From: Leptidea sinapis | Taxonomy: Eukaryota > Arthropoda > Insecta > Lepidoptera > Pieridae | NCBI RefSeq assembly: GCF_905404315.1 | Contig: NC_066267.1 | Coordinates: 2,370,501-2,434,500 of the forward strand | Reading direction: 5' to 3' | DNA: 64,000 nt | Part shown: in pieces, positions 1 through 11,993 of the stretch | How positions within the stretch are numbered: position 1 is the stretch's first letter | Layout: every line of letters starts with the position of its first letter | The notes under the pieces: generated by a model | Database searches by the model: none | Seen by the model: the letters and a program-made list of their open reading frames with translations, nothing else | What the model was told of the DNA's origin: nothing | Program-made: the position numbers and the translations under genes

Positions 1-1756
1 AGGATGAGAGTATATTTTTAGATGCTTGTGATGCGATGGTGGGATATGGCGCGTGGAATCTGATCAAACAACTCTTTGAGAACTGTCGTCATAATCTCGC
101 AAAAGAATTGCAATGAAGCGAATTAATAATACTAATAAGGGACCAGATAATGAGTATTACATGCAGAGAGTTTGCAGAAAATATTTGTGGCGAATTTAGT
201 AAGTTGACAACAGGAGAACTAGCCAAGAGGTGGACCACAATATATGCCGAACCCTCTCAGAGCTAGCAGTTATGATATACATGAAGAAGAAAATTCCGTT
301 AAAGCCTTGTTTTAATACTTCTAATTATAGATACTTTAGATGGAATTATAACAGAATTTGATTGGATTGAGTTGCAAGAATTTACAAGAACCTTTTGAAG
401 AATTAAATCAATGAAGTTCAATTCTTAAGGACAAATCAAACAGACAAAACATCAATTAAAAACAATGCCGGAATATGGAACATACCACAAATCACACCAT
501 AATTAGCTTCGAGAGCTACATCAATACATTGCCGAATTTAAAAAAATATTCGTCAAAAAGCAACAATTTAAAACATTTATTCAGTTCATTTACTGTTTGT
601 TGTATTTAATCAATCAATAAATCTAAGGAGAAATGTGTGCTTACTTTGTCTTTGACCACACTTTTGCCGTTCCGCTATCCTACTACGAATGATATGCCCT
701 TATATGTGTATTAGGTCGTTGATATAAATATTTAATTCTCCAAATTTCATATCGACTGTTAAACTTGCAAGAATGTTTTGAAAGCATTGCCAACTTTGTA
801 AATATTTGATGATTATAACACATATTAACTATCCTTAACTCATAAATCAAATGTTAAACCCTTGTCTCACATGCTGAACATGTCAACAGCACGTGTGATA
901 TTCCATCCTACTCGTGTTCATGTTACACGACAAAGACAAATATATTATTTCGATAAAGCCTCCAAGCACTATATAGCCCATTTAATTTCAAAGTTTCTCA
1001 AGACAAATGTTTACAAATTATCGATTATTAAATTAGGAACTAAGTGTACCTTACATCTTAGTGAAAATAATCCAAATTAGTCAGGCAGGGCATAGGTATT
1101 TGTGCTTGAATCATTTTAGATATAGAAAATTTTTATTAAATTTAAATAATATTTATTTATTTTCCGATTGTTGTGTGTTACAACTAGCGCTGGTAATTCT
1201 ATATAAATATTTATTTAAATAGACTGTTTTTTTTCACTTAGGAATTAATGTGAGTCCTCTTCGAGCCCTACCTCAATGTGCAAAATCGGGAGGGGCAAAG
1301 ATAAAATAGTGACCACTAACCTTAAATTTCCTTACTTTAACTTGCAGCTCGATACGCGGCATTCGTTGCTCAGTAGAAGTTCGTCACGGACGTTAAAAGG
1401 AGACTTATGGGGGGACTAAAGGGGGTTTTCAGAGTGCAAAGTGACAGCACCTCATCTTAGCAGTGGTTGGACGCGGACTCTCTACTCGTGTGTAAGTCGG
1501 TGGGTGTTTACAGCTGTCACTTCGACAAGATGAGGGTAGTTAGATAACATAAATTTAGCGGTCACTTCTATCCACCATCGTCATTTGCACATTGATTGAA
1601 CACCGATTATTAGCGCTGCTTCAAAAGCCAAGGTTATTATATAACTGTTCCATATAATTTTAAATTAATTTCAATATAATATTTTTATTTTGTTTCACAA
1701 TATAAACCAAAAGCTTTTGAATCTCATGTAAAGTCCTAATCCGATGTCACTGAAGA
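1..1756. other. No recognised gene or repeat
   Basis: AT-rich sequence with only short open frames, such as a 72-codon frame at 862-1080 with no family resemblance. Around 1250-1600 the sequence is richer in G and C and may belong to an unrecognised repeat, but I see no termini or coding signal. It may be intergenic or intronic. Confidence 0.4.
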
Positions 1757-1783
1757 TTTCTCAACGTATAGTACGTTGAGAAA
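1757..1783. repeat. Perfect 12-bp hairpin
   Basis: TTTCTCAACGTA is followed by a 3-nt loop (tag) and then the exact reverse complement TACGTTGAGAAA. No T-run or gene boundary next to it explains it as a terminator. Confidence 0.8.
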
Positions 1784-2464
1784 TGTTGGCTGTTGAACTT
1801 TTATATAAATGACATGCTTGTTAAAACTTTCACTGAGTCTTCAAATTACTCCAGCTAACTAAGTCCGAAGCTCAACGTGCGCAGGTACAAATGGCGCGTG
1901 AAATAAGTTGGCGCCAAAGTAGCTTCAGTTAATTTTATCCCGTATCATTATAAAATACCTGAAAGCCAGACGGTACAAGATAAAGAATGTACTTTGAAAA
2001 CACACACGTGCCAAATAGTTGTATGGAAACCCCTTTTTGTTTAGATATATATATATATGGTTCGATAGGCGTAATAAGAATAGGCATGTCCCGGGCCCAA
2101 TGGTGACTAAGCTTTTAGAAGTGGGGAGTCACGTTGCCGTCTTATGACGTCAGCACGAACGGATCGGACTCATCTCATTACCACACTCGTACAGAATACT
2201 GGCGTGAAGTAGTGTACCCAGTGTCACAATGTTTCGCATATTATGTTAGTGTTGAGAACCGGAGTCCTGAGTCATTGTGACAGTATGTGTGTTAGTTCAT
2301 ATTGAATAAATTATATTATTATTATTTTATTTTATGTTTTAGGCTCTAATTTTCATTTATTTTTTACCTCCCATGGTGTCTCTGCCTGTAAAAGCTATGC
2401 TCAGCTGCATTTCTACTATTAAGATGTTTTTTATGTTATCTTAACAGTGTTTACAGTATTGGTG
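1784..2464. other. No recognised gene
   Basis: Contains a short (TA)n run near 2046-2058 and a moderately GC-rich block at about 2080-2290 that could be an old repeat. No coding signature, tRNA or clear terminal repeats are visible. Confidence 0.35.
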
Positions 2465-2499
2465 ATTTATTTACTAAATAAGTCATTTAGTAAATAAAT
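2465..2499. repeat. Perfect 15-bp inverted repeat
   Basis: ATTTATTTACTAAAT, a 5-nt loop (aagtc) and then its exact reverse complement, running into a short (AAAT)n tract. The composition is low-complexity, so the palindrome may have arisen by slippage. Confidence 0.75.
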
Positions 2500-2817
2500 A
2501 AATAAATACATTGGTAGGTATATAGAGAGCGCGGCGGCTACGCACGCATTATTAACCCGTATATTTCAATATCTTGTACCTCAACTTGCAGTGTGAGTCC
2601 ACTCAGTCTAATTAAGTTGCTCTTAAGAGCACAACTTGAAACTAATTGTTACAAATAGTACACTAAAGAATACTTTTATTGTAGCCTGTTGGAGGTTGCG
2701 GCGCACGACTCTACCTAATGCACTATTTAAATAATATATCGCTTCTGTGCCAAACAGATTTATATGCTTGACTTGAAATTAATGTTCGGAAAACCGCATG
2801 GCTGTTTGATTTTATTT

Positions 2818-3110
2818 TTAACCGACTTTAAAAAAGGAGGACTTTCTCAATTCGTCGGTATGTTTGTTACCTCAAAACTTTGGACTGGGTGAACTGATTT
2901 TATTATAATTCTTTTATTCTGTTTTTATTTGAAAGCTGGTGCTGCCCGTGTGGTCCCATTGCAATTAAAAATAACAATAATCATTACTAGAATTAGATTG
3001 TATAAAAATGTCAATTATTTTCTTACTTTTTAGTGCATGTTAAATGTATTGTTTTGGAATAGTGTTTTTAAATTGAAATATAAAGTAATTGTGGCGGTAA
3101 AATAAATATC
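2818..3110. repeat. Dispersed repeat Rep-F (two segments)
   Basis: Starts with an 'accgactttaaaaaaggagga' type motif that I recall as common in lepidopteran repeats. The part at 2965-3060 (attagattgtataaaaat, then ctttttagtgca) is similar to 5285-5400, so two copies lie in this window. No coding capacity is seen and the ends are uncertain. Confidence 0.45.
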
Positions 3111-3189
3111 ATACAAAAATTTTAAATAAATAATGATAATAATAAAAAACCTGTATGTGTGAATATAATATAAGAAAAAATAATTAAAA

Positions 3190-3260
3190 GCAATATTTAA
3201 ATAGACGATTCAAAAGCGCTTAAGTTAAGCCTAATTGAATAAAGTTTATTTGACTTTGAA
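3190..3260 (+). mobile_element. LINE-L 3' end fragment
   Basis: The block with 'gattcaaaagcgctta', then 'aagcctaattgaa' and 'tttatttgactttga', recurs at 20855-20932 and 22695-22765. All three stop at the same ttgactttga end, as expected for 5'-truncated copies of one retrotransposon. No coding part is left. Confidence 0.6.
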
Positions 3261-3454
3261 AATGCAGTGCTGATCATTGTTTTTGAAATACCCAAAGTTC
3301 TAAGCGCCAACACAATTGCGCTAGTCCCTTAATGACAGACAGAAAAAATTGTTTAATTCGGTCCATAAATCTGGCGTAAAAAATATAAACTACTACCGGG
3401 TAGACAGCCTTTTCTTTAACTTTATTTCAAGTCGGTTAAGCTATAATTCCTGCA

Positions 3455-4000
3455 ATATTTGGCAACTGTACTCTCGAAATTGTTGACGAGTACGTCTACC
3501 TTGGACAAATACTTCAGTTGGGCAGGTTCAATTTCAGGAAAGAGGTTATTCGTCGAATCCAACTTGGATGCGCAGCGTTCGGGAAGCTTCGTAAAATCTT
3601 CTGGTATCAAATACCACAGTGACTGAAGACGAAGGCTTTTAACCAGTGTGTGTTGGCAGTGATACGGAACGCAGACGTGAACGCTGACTGTAGGCCTTAT
3701 GAGGAAGCTCAGTGTCGCTCAGAGGGCCATGGACAGGCTATGTTTGGAGTTGCACTGCAAGATTGAATCAGAAATGAGGAGATTCGTAGGAGTTTTAGCC
3801 CAGATGATTGCGAAACGGAAGTGGCAGTGGGCAGGGCACATAGCTTGACGGACACATGACCGTTGGGGCAGTAAAGTCCTCGAACGGCAACCACGTACCG
3901 GAAGATGTAGTGTTGGTAGGCCCCCCACACGACAGACCGACGATCCGGTCAAGATCACTGGAGTAGGTTGGATGAGGGCAGCACAGGACTGATCGTCGTA
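3455..4000 (+). pseudogene. RTE-1 LINE ORF2 C-terminal relic
   Basis: The plus strand, read across several frames, gives VDEYVYLGQ near 3482, then QLGCAAFGKL, and later MIAKRKWQWAGHIA and VGRPPTRQTDDPVKITG up to about 3990. This order (VxxYxYLG, GRPPxRWxDD, WMRAAQDR) is what I know from the C-terminal part of RTE-type endonuclease/reverse transcriptase proteins in Lepidoptera. The upstream catalytic domains are missing. Stops and frameshifts break it, including a stop after GHIA, so it cannot encode a working protein. The same family recurs at 7331, 17335, 23152, 42800 and 44330. Confidence 0.75.
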
Positions 4001-4440
4001 GTATATTTTTAACCTTTAAGAATAGAATCGTGGTCAATGGGGAATTAAACCTACAGATTCTTATCATACATCATCGCGAATTGGCCAGTATTAGTGTTAT
4101 AATTATTCTAAGCGATATTCTCACAACGTTGTTACTATCTCGATGAAACTAAATTTGTAAAAATACAACTAGAAATAATAAAATGAACCAAAAAACACAC
4201 TACTAGTATATGTAAATGAGATTATTTAAGGCAGCTTACTGCGAAACGCTGTAACAAAAATTTAAAGTTAGCCCGCGCTGCATACAGGATCGAGTTAAAT
4301 AACACTTCAAATACAACGTCTAGCTGTATAAACTGGGGACTTCAAAAACTTCTAGATTAAAATGTAGCTAGCTTATTTCAAGAGAATAATCTACACTATA
4401 ATATTTTCTGGTGTTTCAATCCGAAATCAAGTTATTTTTT
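4001..4440. other. No recognised gene
   Basis: AT-rich sequence between the RTE-1 relic and an SLR-A copy. No motif, RNA gene or repeat family is recognised. Confidence 0.35.
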
Positions 4441-4750
4441 TCACGTGGGAGGCTCCTTTGCATAGGATGCCAGCAAGATTATGGGTACAACAACGGCGCC
4501 TATTTCTGCCGTGAAGCAGTATTGTGTAAGGATTAATGTGTTTCGGTACGAAAGGCGCCATAGCTGGTGAAATTGCTGGGCAAATGAGACTTAACATCTT
4601 ATGTCTCAGGGTGACGAGCGCGATTGTAGTGCCGCTCAGAATTTTTGGACTTTTCAAGAATCCTGAGCGGCATTGCATTGTAATGGGCAGGGCGTATCGA
4701 TTACCATCAGCTGAACGTCCTGCTCATCTCGTCCCGTATTTTCATAAAAA
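4441..4750 (+). mobile_element. SLR-A SINE-like repeat, near full length
   Basis: Nearly complete copy. It begins with the head gtgggaggctcctttgca, passes through the tgccgctcag...ctgagcggca stem, and ends in ttttcataaaaaaa. Open frames inside it on both strands are shadows of the repeat. The A-rich end and the many independent copies in both orientations suggest retroposition, although no tRNA-like head is obvious. No target-site duplication could be found by eye. Confidence 0.8.
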
Positions 4751-4807
4751 AAGGCATGAATAAATATTATGATTTTGTATAATAATATAATTGTGAGAAT
4801 TAACAGT

Positions 4808-5090
4808 ACAGTTTTTAGTGTATCTAAGTGATCGGACAGCCTGGGACTAGATTATGAATATTTTATAGCAATTATAATGACAGTACAATAATGTATATTT
4901 TATAAAAAAGTGTGCAAAAAAAGAATGTTGGGAGAGTTTCTTCAACCTCTTCTTCTCTCTCAGAGCGCCGTTTGTTTCCGAGGCGGTAATAGTAGTACTA
5001 TTATTAGAAATGACATGAAAAATAATTCTAAATAAATCAATTTTGAGAAAATAAATTCTTTTTATGCACTTTAAAGGATAATACAATACA
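4808..5090 (+). mobile_element. LINE-J 3' end, truncated
   Basis: Matches the 3' untranslated part of LINE-J: 'gatcggacagcctgggacta', then 'gagagtttcttc', 'ctctctcagagcgcc' and 'tttgagaaaataaa'. Only the last part of the element is present, so it is a dead 5'-truncated insertion. The AATAAA near the end fits a polyadenylation signal. Confidence 0.8.
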
Positions 5091-5284
5091 ATAGCACACA
5101 TAAACCTTGGGTTTGTGCGTGCCGTGCGTTATACATTGATATAGAAACTTATAAAGTCGGTGTCACCCAAGGTGGGTTTGTAACTACATACTATAGGTAA
5201 GATGCGCTTGAGTCGCACGCGCGACGTGAAGGGCCGAGAGGCGAGAGTGGGGCCGCGGCAGGGGGACACCGATTCCAAAAATAA

Positions 5285-5420
5285 CATTAATTGTAACTAG
5301 AATTACATTAATTTATTAGATTGTATAAAAATTCGCTATAATTTTTATACTTTTTAGTGCATAAGAAAATGTGTTTGAAGTCAGTTGTTTTTTTTTTTTT
5401 ACTTAAGATATTTGAATTTA
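5285..5420. repeat. Dispersed repeat Rep-F, second copy
   Basis: Similar to 2965-3060 (attagattgtataaaaatt, ctttttagtgcat) and continuing into a T14 run. It is non-coding; the orientation of the parent element is unknown. Confidence 0.4.
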
Positions 5421-6734
5421 AATTGGACCCCGCAGGTGATAAAATATTAATAAAACTAACAGATACCAATGGAATTCGATCCTGCGATATTTATCGCTTA
5501 ATTTAGCAGAGTCAAATTATTTACGTCTAGATAAAGTCTCTTGCTGTTAGACAACCGATAAAAACAGACCAGGAAAATTAGTTTAGTGTGCGTGACAAAC
5601 GTCTTACACTCTCAATTTGTATGACACTTTGTGTTAGTGTGCGTGTATTGCACAAAATAGAGGTTAGTTCTAAACTCAATTTGTTTCGAATGATCTCGAA
5701 ATGATCTAAAATTGTAACATCTAAATATTCACGTAAATTGCTAATTGCTATGCTTATAAAACTTACTGTAGCATGACGATCTGCAAGAACAATTTTTTTT
5801 ACTTTTTAAATTTGTTCGGTCACTACGACCCAAGCGAGGGTTGTCTTTGTTCAGATGTTCTGCCACGGTTCAATTCCGTGCACCAACGTGTACTATATTA
5901 AACATACAATAGCTGCAGATGGCAGGCTAGTGAAACTCTCTAAGAAAAAAGGGATTCAGTCGATTTTATAAAATGTGCAGTCATTGACAGATTGACAGAT
6001 GATATTGACGGCTCTAATCTTCTAAAAAAGAAGATAGATGAAATCCACAACGGTTGAAGCAACTGTTCACTTTCAAACTTAGCCGGATTATACTTCGTCG
6101 CCAATCGCCATGCTGTAATTACTACTACTTCAAACATATGTCAAATCACTGTACGTTTCATTCTAAACTAAATTCAAGTCCCACCTCTTATTACGTAGTA
6201 TTTACATCCTCTTTGCAAAAAACTTCCATTTCTAAAAAGACATATTGTACTTACACATTTCTTTTTAAATCCAATCTATATTCCAGCTATACCAGCCAGT
6301 ATTTATTTTCTTGGTTCCAAGTAGTTTGCACCTCCTTCTTACTATTTATTGAGTGTTTTTCGTACAATTTCTTACAAAGTAAAGGAAAGAGTTAACGTTT
6401 AACAAAAGTATTTGATACATCTCTCTTAATTCCAGTAGCAATTAATTTGATAAGTTCATATCTTATGTAACGTTCACTTAAAATGCTGGAAGCTTTTATA
6501 AAAATAAATAAACCTTATTTATAGAAATCTCGCCGTTTACTGAGATAGGTAAAGCGTAAAAAGGAACACAAATTCAGCTTTAAAAGGTTTCATTGCACGC
6601 ATGTTGGATGAGTGAATCTACTTGGCTCTTTATTTTTTATAAAAGCTTTTAAGTTTTATAATTTAATGTTGTAGTTTCATCGAATAGCACTGTATGCTTA
6701 AAGTGAAATATGGATTCATCACACTAGTTTTGTG
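5421..6734. other. No recognised gene
   Basis: AT-rich and without a family match. The longest frame (6054-6395, 113 codons) is rich in Ser, Phe and Tyr, as expected from AT-rich non-coding DNA, and shows no known motif. No RNA gene is seen. Confidence 0.4.
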
Positions 6735-7012
6735 TAATTGTTTTTTTATAAAAGAGGAGGCAAACGGGCAAGAGGCTCACGGGATGGGAGTGGTGAGGCA
6801 ACCGCCTATGGATATCCGCAACAACAGATTTAAAGAGGTGCCGGCCTTTAAGGTGAAAGTATGCTCTTTACTTGAACATCCGAAATTTTTATCGGTTCGG
6901 GAAAACATCAGCCGGTAATTGATTCCACAAAATGGCTGTGCGTGCCAAGAAATTTCTTGAAAAACGCGCGGTTGTGGAATACCAGACGTCAACGTGATGC
7001 GGGAACTTTTAA
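6735..7012 (-). pseudogene. LINE-M C-terminal fragment
   Basis: The minus strand reads PQPRVFQEISWHAQPFCGIN, then RLMFSRTDKNFGCSSKEHTF and LKAGTSLNL. This resembles the C-terminal tail of CR1/Jockey-type LINE proteins (RFSRNFLARTAKLWN...FKRRAYSLLKG in related copies, from memory). A T-rich stretch at 6740-6748 marks the element's 3' A tail. Only about 70 codons are left. A related fragment lies at 43320-43490. Confidence 0.55.
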
Positions 7013-7330
7013 TGTAGTGAAGTGAAATATTAAATTTTAGTTATACATAGGACACGACTTCACTAACTATCCGAGTCCATAATTTGTTTGTATGTGGAAG
7101 AAAGTTCGAGAAGATGAGAAATGTTTACAGTTAACTCCCGTAGGCCCCGTGAACGAGCTGTGCTCCTAAATGTGTTGGCTTATATAATATTTGTTATTTT
7201 AATTAAGTAACGCAAATATTGCACATTTAATTGAAATACTATATACAGACTAAGGTAAACATAATTAATACAATTGGCTCGAATTATTTTAATTAATTGT
7301 ATATTATAAGCTCATGGTCGCTTAAAGGGC

Positions 7331-7590
7331 TATGATTGTTTCCCTGCGAGATCGAATGAGAAATGAGGAGATCCGTAGGAGAACCAAATAGCCCAAATGA
7401 TTGCGAAACTGAAGTGGCAGTGGGCAGTGTACATAGCTCGACGCACAGATGGCCTTTGGGGTCAAAGATGGATTGATGATCTGGTCACGGTCACCGGAAT
7501 AGGTTGGATGAGAGCAGTGCAGGAACGATCGTCACGGAGATCTTTGGGGCCTTTGTCCAGTAGTGTGCGTCTTCAGCTGATATGATGTAC
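7331..7590 (+). pseudogene. RTE-1 LINE C-terminal relic
   Basis: Contains QMIAKLKWQWAVYIARRTDG followed by WIDDLVTVTGIGWMRAVQER, the C-terminal signature of the RTE-1 family. The GRPP segment seen in other copies has been lost by a deletion between 'WGQR' and 'WIDD', giving a short 62-codon open frame at 7397-7585 that is a deletion product, not a gene. Confidence 0.75.
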
Positions 7591-8083
7591 GAATTATTTA
7601 TAGATACGACCCCTTTGGTCCTTTATAAAGTATTTTACTCAGATAATACAATTTTGGTAGAAATAAAGTTCTCATTTATCAAAAGAATTTTAATCCAATC
7701 ACAAGGTAACTTAACTATGCGGTAATAAACCAATTTAAAAAACATTTGTCTTTTTCAAAAACTCACAATAAGTTTTAAGTGATTATCCGCTTTAATAAAA
7801 TCATTTGTAGTTAGCAAGATAAGGACATTTCTTGCAAGTCCGTTCAATTCCCTTCGACCCAGTTTCAAATGGGAGCGGAAGGTGCCAGCTTGTCTATCGA
7901 TATCTCCTGACTTCGATCCAAATGATAAGCGAAAGCGATTGCACGATATTTTATTTTGCTTTAAAACATTAATTACTAAATAGGTACTGATTTACTTGTT
8001 TATTCAATACTAGTTGTTTATGTAGGTGTTAATAACAAGAGCACGAAAGCTAAATTTAAAAGTCAAGCGCTCGAATTTGAAGA
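7591..8083. other. No recognised gene
   Basis: AT-rich with no recognised element. A short stretch at 7850-7920 is less AT-rich but shows no coding or repeat signature that I can identify. Confidence 0.35.
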
Positions 8084-8259
8084 GATTGACACATTTTTTA
8101 CACAAAATATTATCTTACCCCGAATTGAGCATATATAGCCTGTGTTAAGAGTTGCAAAACAACGATATATTTTATACAATATACTTACTTAAACATACAT
8201 AAATGCTTATATAGCATACATATAAACATCCATGACTCGGAAACAAACATCCATATTCG
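8084..8259 (-). mobile_element. SINE-M body, head missing
   Basis: Matches the body and tail of SINE-M (complete copy at 46861-47153): acacaaaatattatcttacccc, then agcctgtgtta, gatatatttta, cataaatg and ctcggaaacaaacatccat. The tRNA-like head is absent, so this copy is broken at its 5' side. Confidence 0.75.
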
Positions 8260-8616
8260 AAGATGAGTGGGACAGTTAAAGTCTCGCACATAGCAAATAA
8301 TTTATTGATTATTTTCATTTAAATCCAAGCGTGATTCTATAATTTTTTCTATGAGTTCTTCTTGTGACAAAATAAGGTTTTATCGTCTTAATTACAGCTA
8401 GTCATAGCCAAACCAATCAATTATATTTTAACTTAATTTGAGTAGAGTAAAACTGACGAAAATCCATTCACACTTTTCTTATTTTTTTTTGAGGTTATCA
8501 TGTTTCTTAGGATGGGTATAAAACAGTGAATGCATATAAAACGATGTTAAACTCGCGTAAGGACAAGTAATCTGATTAAAAATTCGTAAGAGAGTGTTGA
8601 AATTAATTTTATACAG

Positions 8617-8833
8617 TGTTTTGGTACCAGGTGATCATAGTCGAAGAAGAAATTGTCTTATGTATGACGCGAGTATACCTTAATATATTCTAACGTCATC
8701 TGGTAGCGGTGATAGTAATGTACGTAAGTATCCCTCCCTACTCTGTGGCAATGTCTTTTATAGCGGTTGAAATAATGTGTCATCCTAGCAACATGTACCA
8801 GGACTGGATATGCAGCTTAGAGGTTCATGCACA
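8617..8833 (+). repeat. Dispersed repeat Rep-X, longest copy
   Basis: Shares 'cagtgttttggtaccagg', 'gattgccttatgtatga'-like, 'ggtagcggtgatagtaa' and 'tgtcatcctagca' blocks with 42237-42428, and its first part with 40360-40432. No open frame or terminal repeat is visible, and the element type is unknown. Confidence 0.6.
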
Positions 8834-8984
8834 ATGCACATCTTAAAATGATTATTATACAAGTGCTGACACGTTCGTTGGTGTTCTGAAATTATGGATG
8901 AAAGTTGATTTTTCTGAGAGATAACTCTTTAATGTTAAATAATTGTAATAATTCTGAATCGCTCATTTTTTATGTAATATATAT

Positions 8985-9225
8985 GTGTCGCGGTCCTCCA
9001 CAGTGCAGTTTTCAAGGATCTTTCTTCCTCGTCCTACAAAGCTATGGAATGACCTTCCTTGTGCGGTGTTTCCTGGACGATACGACATGGGTACCTTCAA
9101 AAAAGCACGTACACCTGCCATAAAGGCCGGCAATTCCTCTGGTGTTGCAAAAGAATGTGGGCGGCGGTAATCACTTAACCCGTACGCTCGTTTGTCTTCC
9201 TATTCCACAAAATAAAAAATAAAAG
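8985..9225 (+). pseudogene. LINE-B 3' end with C-terminal coding relic
   Basis: Carries SRSSTVQFSRIFLPRPTKLW and FPGRYDMGTFKKARTPAIKA, split over two frames, then the LINE-B 3' tail acgctcgtttgtcttcctattccacaaaa. This is the last part of a CR1/Jockey-like LINE protein. It is 5' truncated and frameshifted, and so inactive. Confidence 0.8.
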
Positions 9226-9917
9226 AATTGTAGTTTTTTTTGTACCATAGCATTATAAATGAATATTGAATTTTACCACATAAATGCTAGTTATTTTATA
9301 CTGGTAGGCAAAGCAACTCGTGCAAAATTATTCCTTAACCATTTAAAAAAAATATTCAAAAAGACACAAAGTTAATGTTCAAGTTTTTACTTCTGCCGGC
9401 ACTCCCGGAGTGCAACCTGTATTTTTTTAAAGGAAAACCACTATAGCCTTGTGTTCTCAAATCATACTTACTACATGTTATTTTCATATATTACACTAAG
9501 TTTTCACTAAAATAATTAATAGTAAATAAACAAAGGAACAAATATGACTTTAAATTGATTCAACTATAATTTAAATCTACAGGAAGGAACAGGCTTTTTT
9601 AATGTTATAAATATACAAATCGCCAACTCTTATACCTTACGCTACATATAAATGATCTTGTAATCTGTCAGTTATTTTTATTGCGAAGAGATATCCTCAT
9701 TGTCTCATAATTTTGGTAATCTGATTAGATTTATTTACTTGATTATTTCCAAGTAATTTCTTGAAGTAAAGCGAGGCTAATTCATCTCATGGTCCTATTT
9801 ACATACTATCTAATTGCATTTAAACTATAATGAATGATAAAAGTTTTCTGTGCGTTATTAAAACAACTAGGATGGTGATTAGAAGTGTTACTTCACATCT
9901 ACTTCCCACTTTAAGCT
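9226..9917. other. No recognised gene
   Basis: AT-rich filler between two LINE ends. No RNA gene, coding signature or recognised repeat. Confidence 0.35.
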
Positions 9918-10318
9918 TCATAGGCTTCATAAGATACATAATAGCTTTAAGGGTAAATGTATACACTTCTACAATAAAGTCCCAGCCACTGTTCAGGCAT
10001 TATCTATAAATAAATTTAAATGTTTTATAAAAAAATGGCTCTGTCGTAAATCCTATTACTCCACTGCTGAATATCTAAATGATCGGACAGCCTGGGACTA
10101 GATTGTGATTATTTTATAGCGACTGTACAATATTGTATATTTTTTTGAAAAGAGCGCAAAAAAAAGAATGCTGGGAGAGTTTCTTGCGCCGCTTCTTCTC
10201 TCTCAGAGCGCCATTTGTTTCCGAAGCGGTAGTAGTATCTAGTAGTATAAGAAATGACTTCAAAAAGAATTCTAAAGGAATCAATTTTGAGAAAATAAAT
10301 GCCTTTAATGCCTTTTAA
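9918..10318 (+). pseudogene. LINE-J 3' end with C-terminal coding relic
   Basis: Encodes the last residues of the LINE-J protein (LHKIHNSFKGKCIHFYNKVP, then ATVQALSINKFKCFIKK) followed by the LINE-J 3' untranslated part, ending tttgagaaaataaatgcctt. The reverse transcriptase itself is missing. The copy at 54745-55345 gives the longest upstream extension of this protein here. Confidence 0.8.
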
Positions 10319-10518
10319 GTCAATACAAGTTTGTAATGTGTTGTTTCATAATAATTAGCAGATAATGGTAAAATTTTATTGAAAAGCTATAGCAGGAGGA
10401 CGATCCATTGCTCTGGATGGCGGCCAGATGATCAATGTCAAAACAAGTCTTTTTCTGCTACTAGGCAGCTATGTGAAAGCACATTACTAACCTACTAAGA
10501 CCTATCTCATTCTGATTG

Positions 10519-10597
10519 TAGATGACAAGCGCGATTCTGGTGCCATCAAGAATTTGTTGGTATTTAATAATCCTGAGCGGCATTGCTCTGTAGCTAA
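10519..10597 (+). mobile_element. SLR-A internal fragment
   Basis: Fragment of the second half of SLR-A: gatgacaagcgcgattctgg, then tcctgagcggcattgc. Both ends are missing and it is diverged from the other copies. Confidence 0.55.
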
Positions 10598-10985
10598 TGA
10601 TTCTTGAGTGCCAAAATAAACACACATACTGTTGTGGAAGTTTATGTTTGAAATCAGGAAAATTCTTGCTTAGTTTTATATTTGAAAAAATGTAAAATGT
10701 TTATTTTGAAACGACACACATAAATATACAATTTAAAATGAAACTTACAAAGGAGACAAACAATAAACAAACAAAATCTAAAATAATACTTACCTATTCG
10801 TTACAAAAATGGTTCCAATTCAGCATGTTTGCTGGTGTGAAAACCAACTCTGGTCTTCCGTTGGGCCATTTGGTGACGTCACGCTAAATATAATTTTAAA
10901 TATAAAACAAAAGTTATTGTAGATACTCAATCAACGTAACGAGAAATTAATATTTAACTAAAAACCTTATAAACTTATATGTATA
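10598..10985. other. No recognised gene
   Basis: AT-rich. The short minus-strand frame starting near 11180 and reaching into this stretch is Helitron-derived. Nothing else is recognised. Confidence 0.3.
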
Positions 10986-10986
10986 A

Positions 10987-11447
10987 CTAGCTGACCCAGC
11001 AAACGTTGTATTGCTATATAAAGTAATAAAAAAATTTTTGGGGTATAAAAAGTAGATGCAACGGATTCTCAGACCTACCAAATTAATCGTTCTACTATTA
11101 TTGTATTCGATTGCCATCTTGCAACAATATAGCGGATTTGTGGATGGAACAGAATAATATAAATATCGCGATACAAACATAGGGGTTGATGGTAGGGGGT
11201 TGAAAATTTAGGGTTGTATGTATTTTTAATGTTATATCATAAAAAAATAAAAACAAAAAATTACATCCAAAAAAATAAAAATAAAAATTCGGGGTGGACC
11301 ATCCTTATCATTTAGGGGGATGAAAAATAGATAGTAGCCGATTCTCAGATCTACTGAATATGCATATAAAATTTGGTAAAAATCAGTAAAGCCGTTTTGG
11401 AGGAGTAAGGTAACTAACATTGTGACACGAGAATTTTATATAAAAGA
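10987..11447 (-). mobile_element. Helitron Hel-A, complete non-autonomous copy
   Basis: On the minus strand the element starts TCTTTTATATAAAATTCTCG and ends CAGCTAG. It is preceded by A and followed by T, as expected for Helitron insertion between A and T without target duplication. A small GCTG/CAGC hairpin abuts the 3' end. There is no coding capacity; its activity would depend on a RepHel enzyme supplied elsewhere. Other Hel-A copies lie at 29598, 29822 and 47364. Confidence 0.75.
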
Positions 11448-11993
11448 TTTTAAGTTTGTACTTGTATGATGTATACTCAGTGGGCTCAATGGTGACTGTT
11501 TAATTGTTTATTTAGGTTATAAAATAGTTTTCTCTAAAAGTGAATGTGTAAATTGTTACGAGAAAATAAATTCTTAAACCATTAACCATATTTCATCAAA
11601 AACCTGTCTACGTTTTCATTACAAAAACAATCCTTTTTTTAGGCAAAAGTGTATTGATCGTGGCTGTATAAATGACAAAATTAGAAGAGTAAAAAAAAAT
11701 ACAATAAATTTAGTTTATTTCCAACTTATTAAGCACTCTCTGACTCATCAGCGTCATAAAATCCCACAATGTTGCAAAACCTAAGTAAACGTGGGATGTG
11801 CCGTATTTTATGTTTCATTTTGATAATGTCGAGTAATGCGTAAAGCGATAAATGTCACGAGGACATTAACGACTTAAAGATTATGATGGTGCGGCTTTAG
11901 GAGGAGGTTGTAGCGGAAAGCGGAAATTAAATACTAAACTATCTTTAAATAACTATGCTTGTCCGATAGTTGGAGCATCTGTGGCAATATAAT
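11448..11993. other. No recognised gene
   Basis: AT-rich. There is a short segment 'gttacgagaaaataaattcttaa' near 11557-11580 that resembles a LINE 3' end, but too little to assign. Confidence 0.3.

Noticed and set aside
862..1080. A small gene of 72 codons
   Set aside because: No motif, no neighbours of interest and ordinary length for chance in such DNA.
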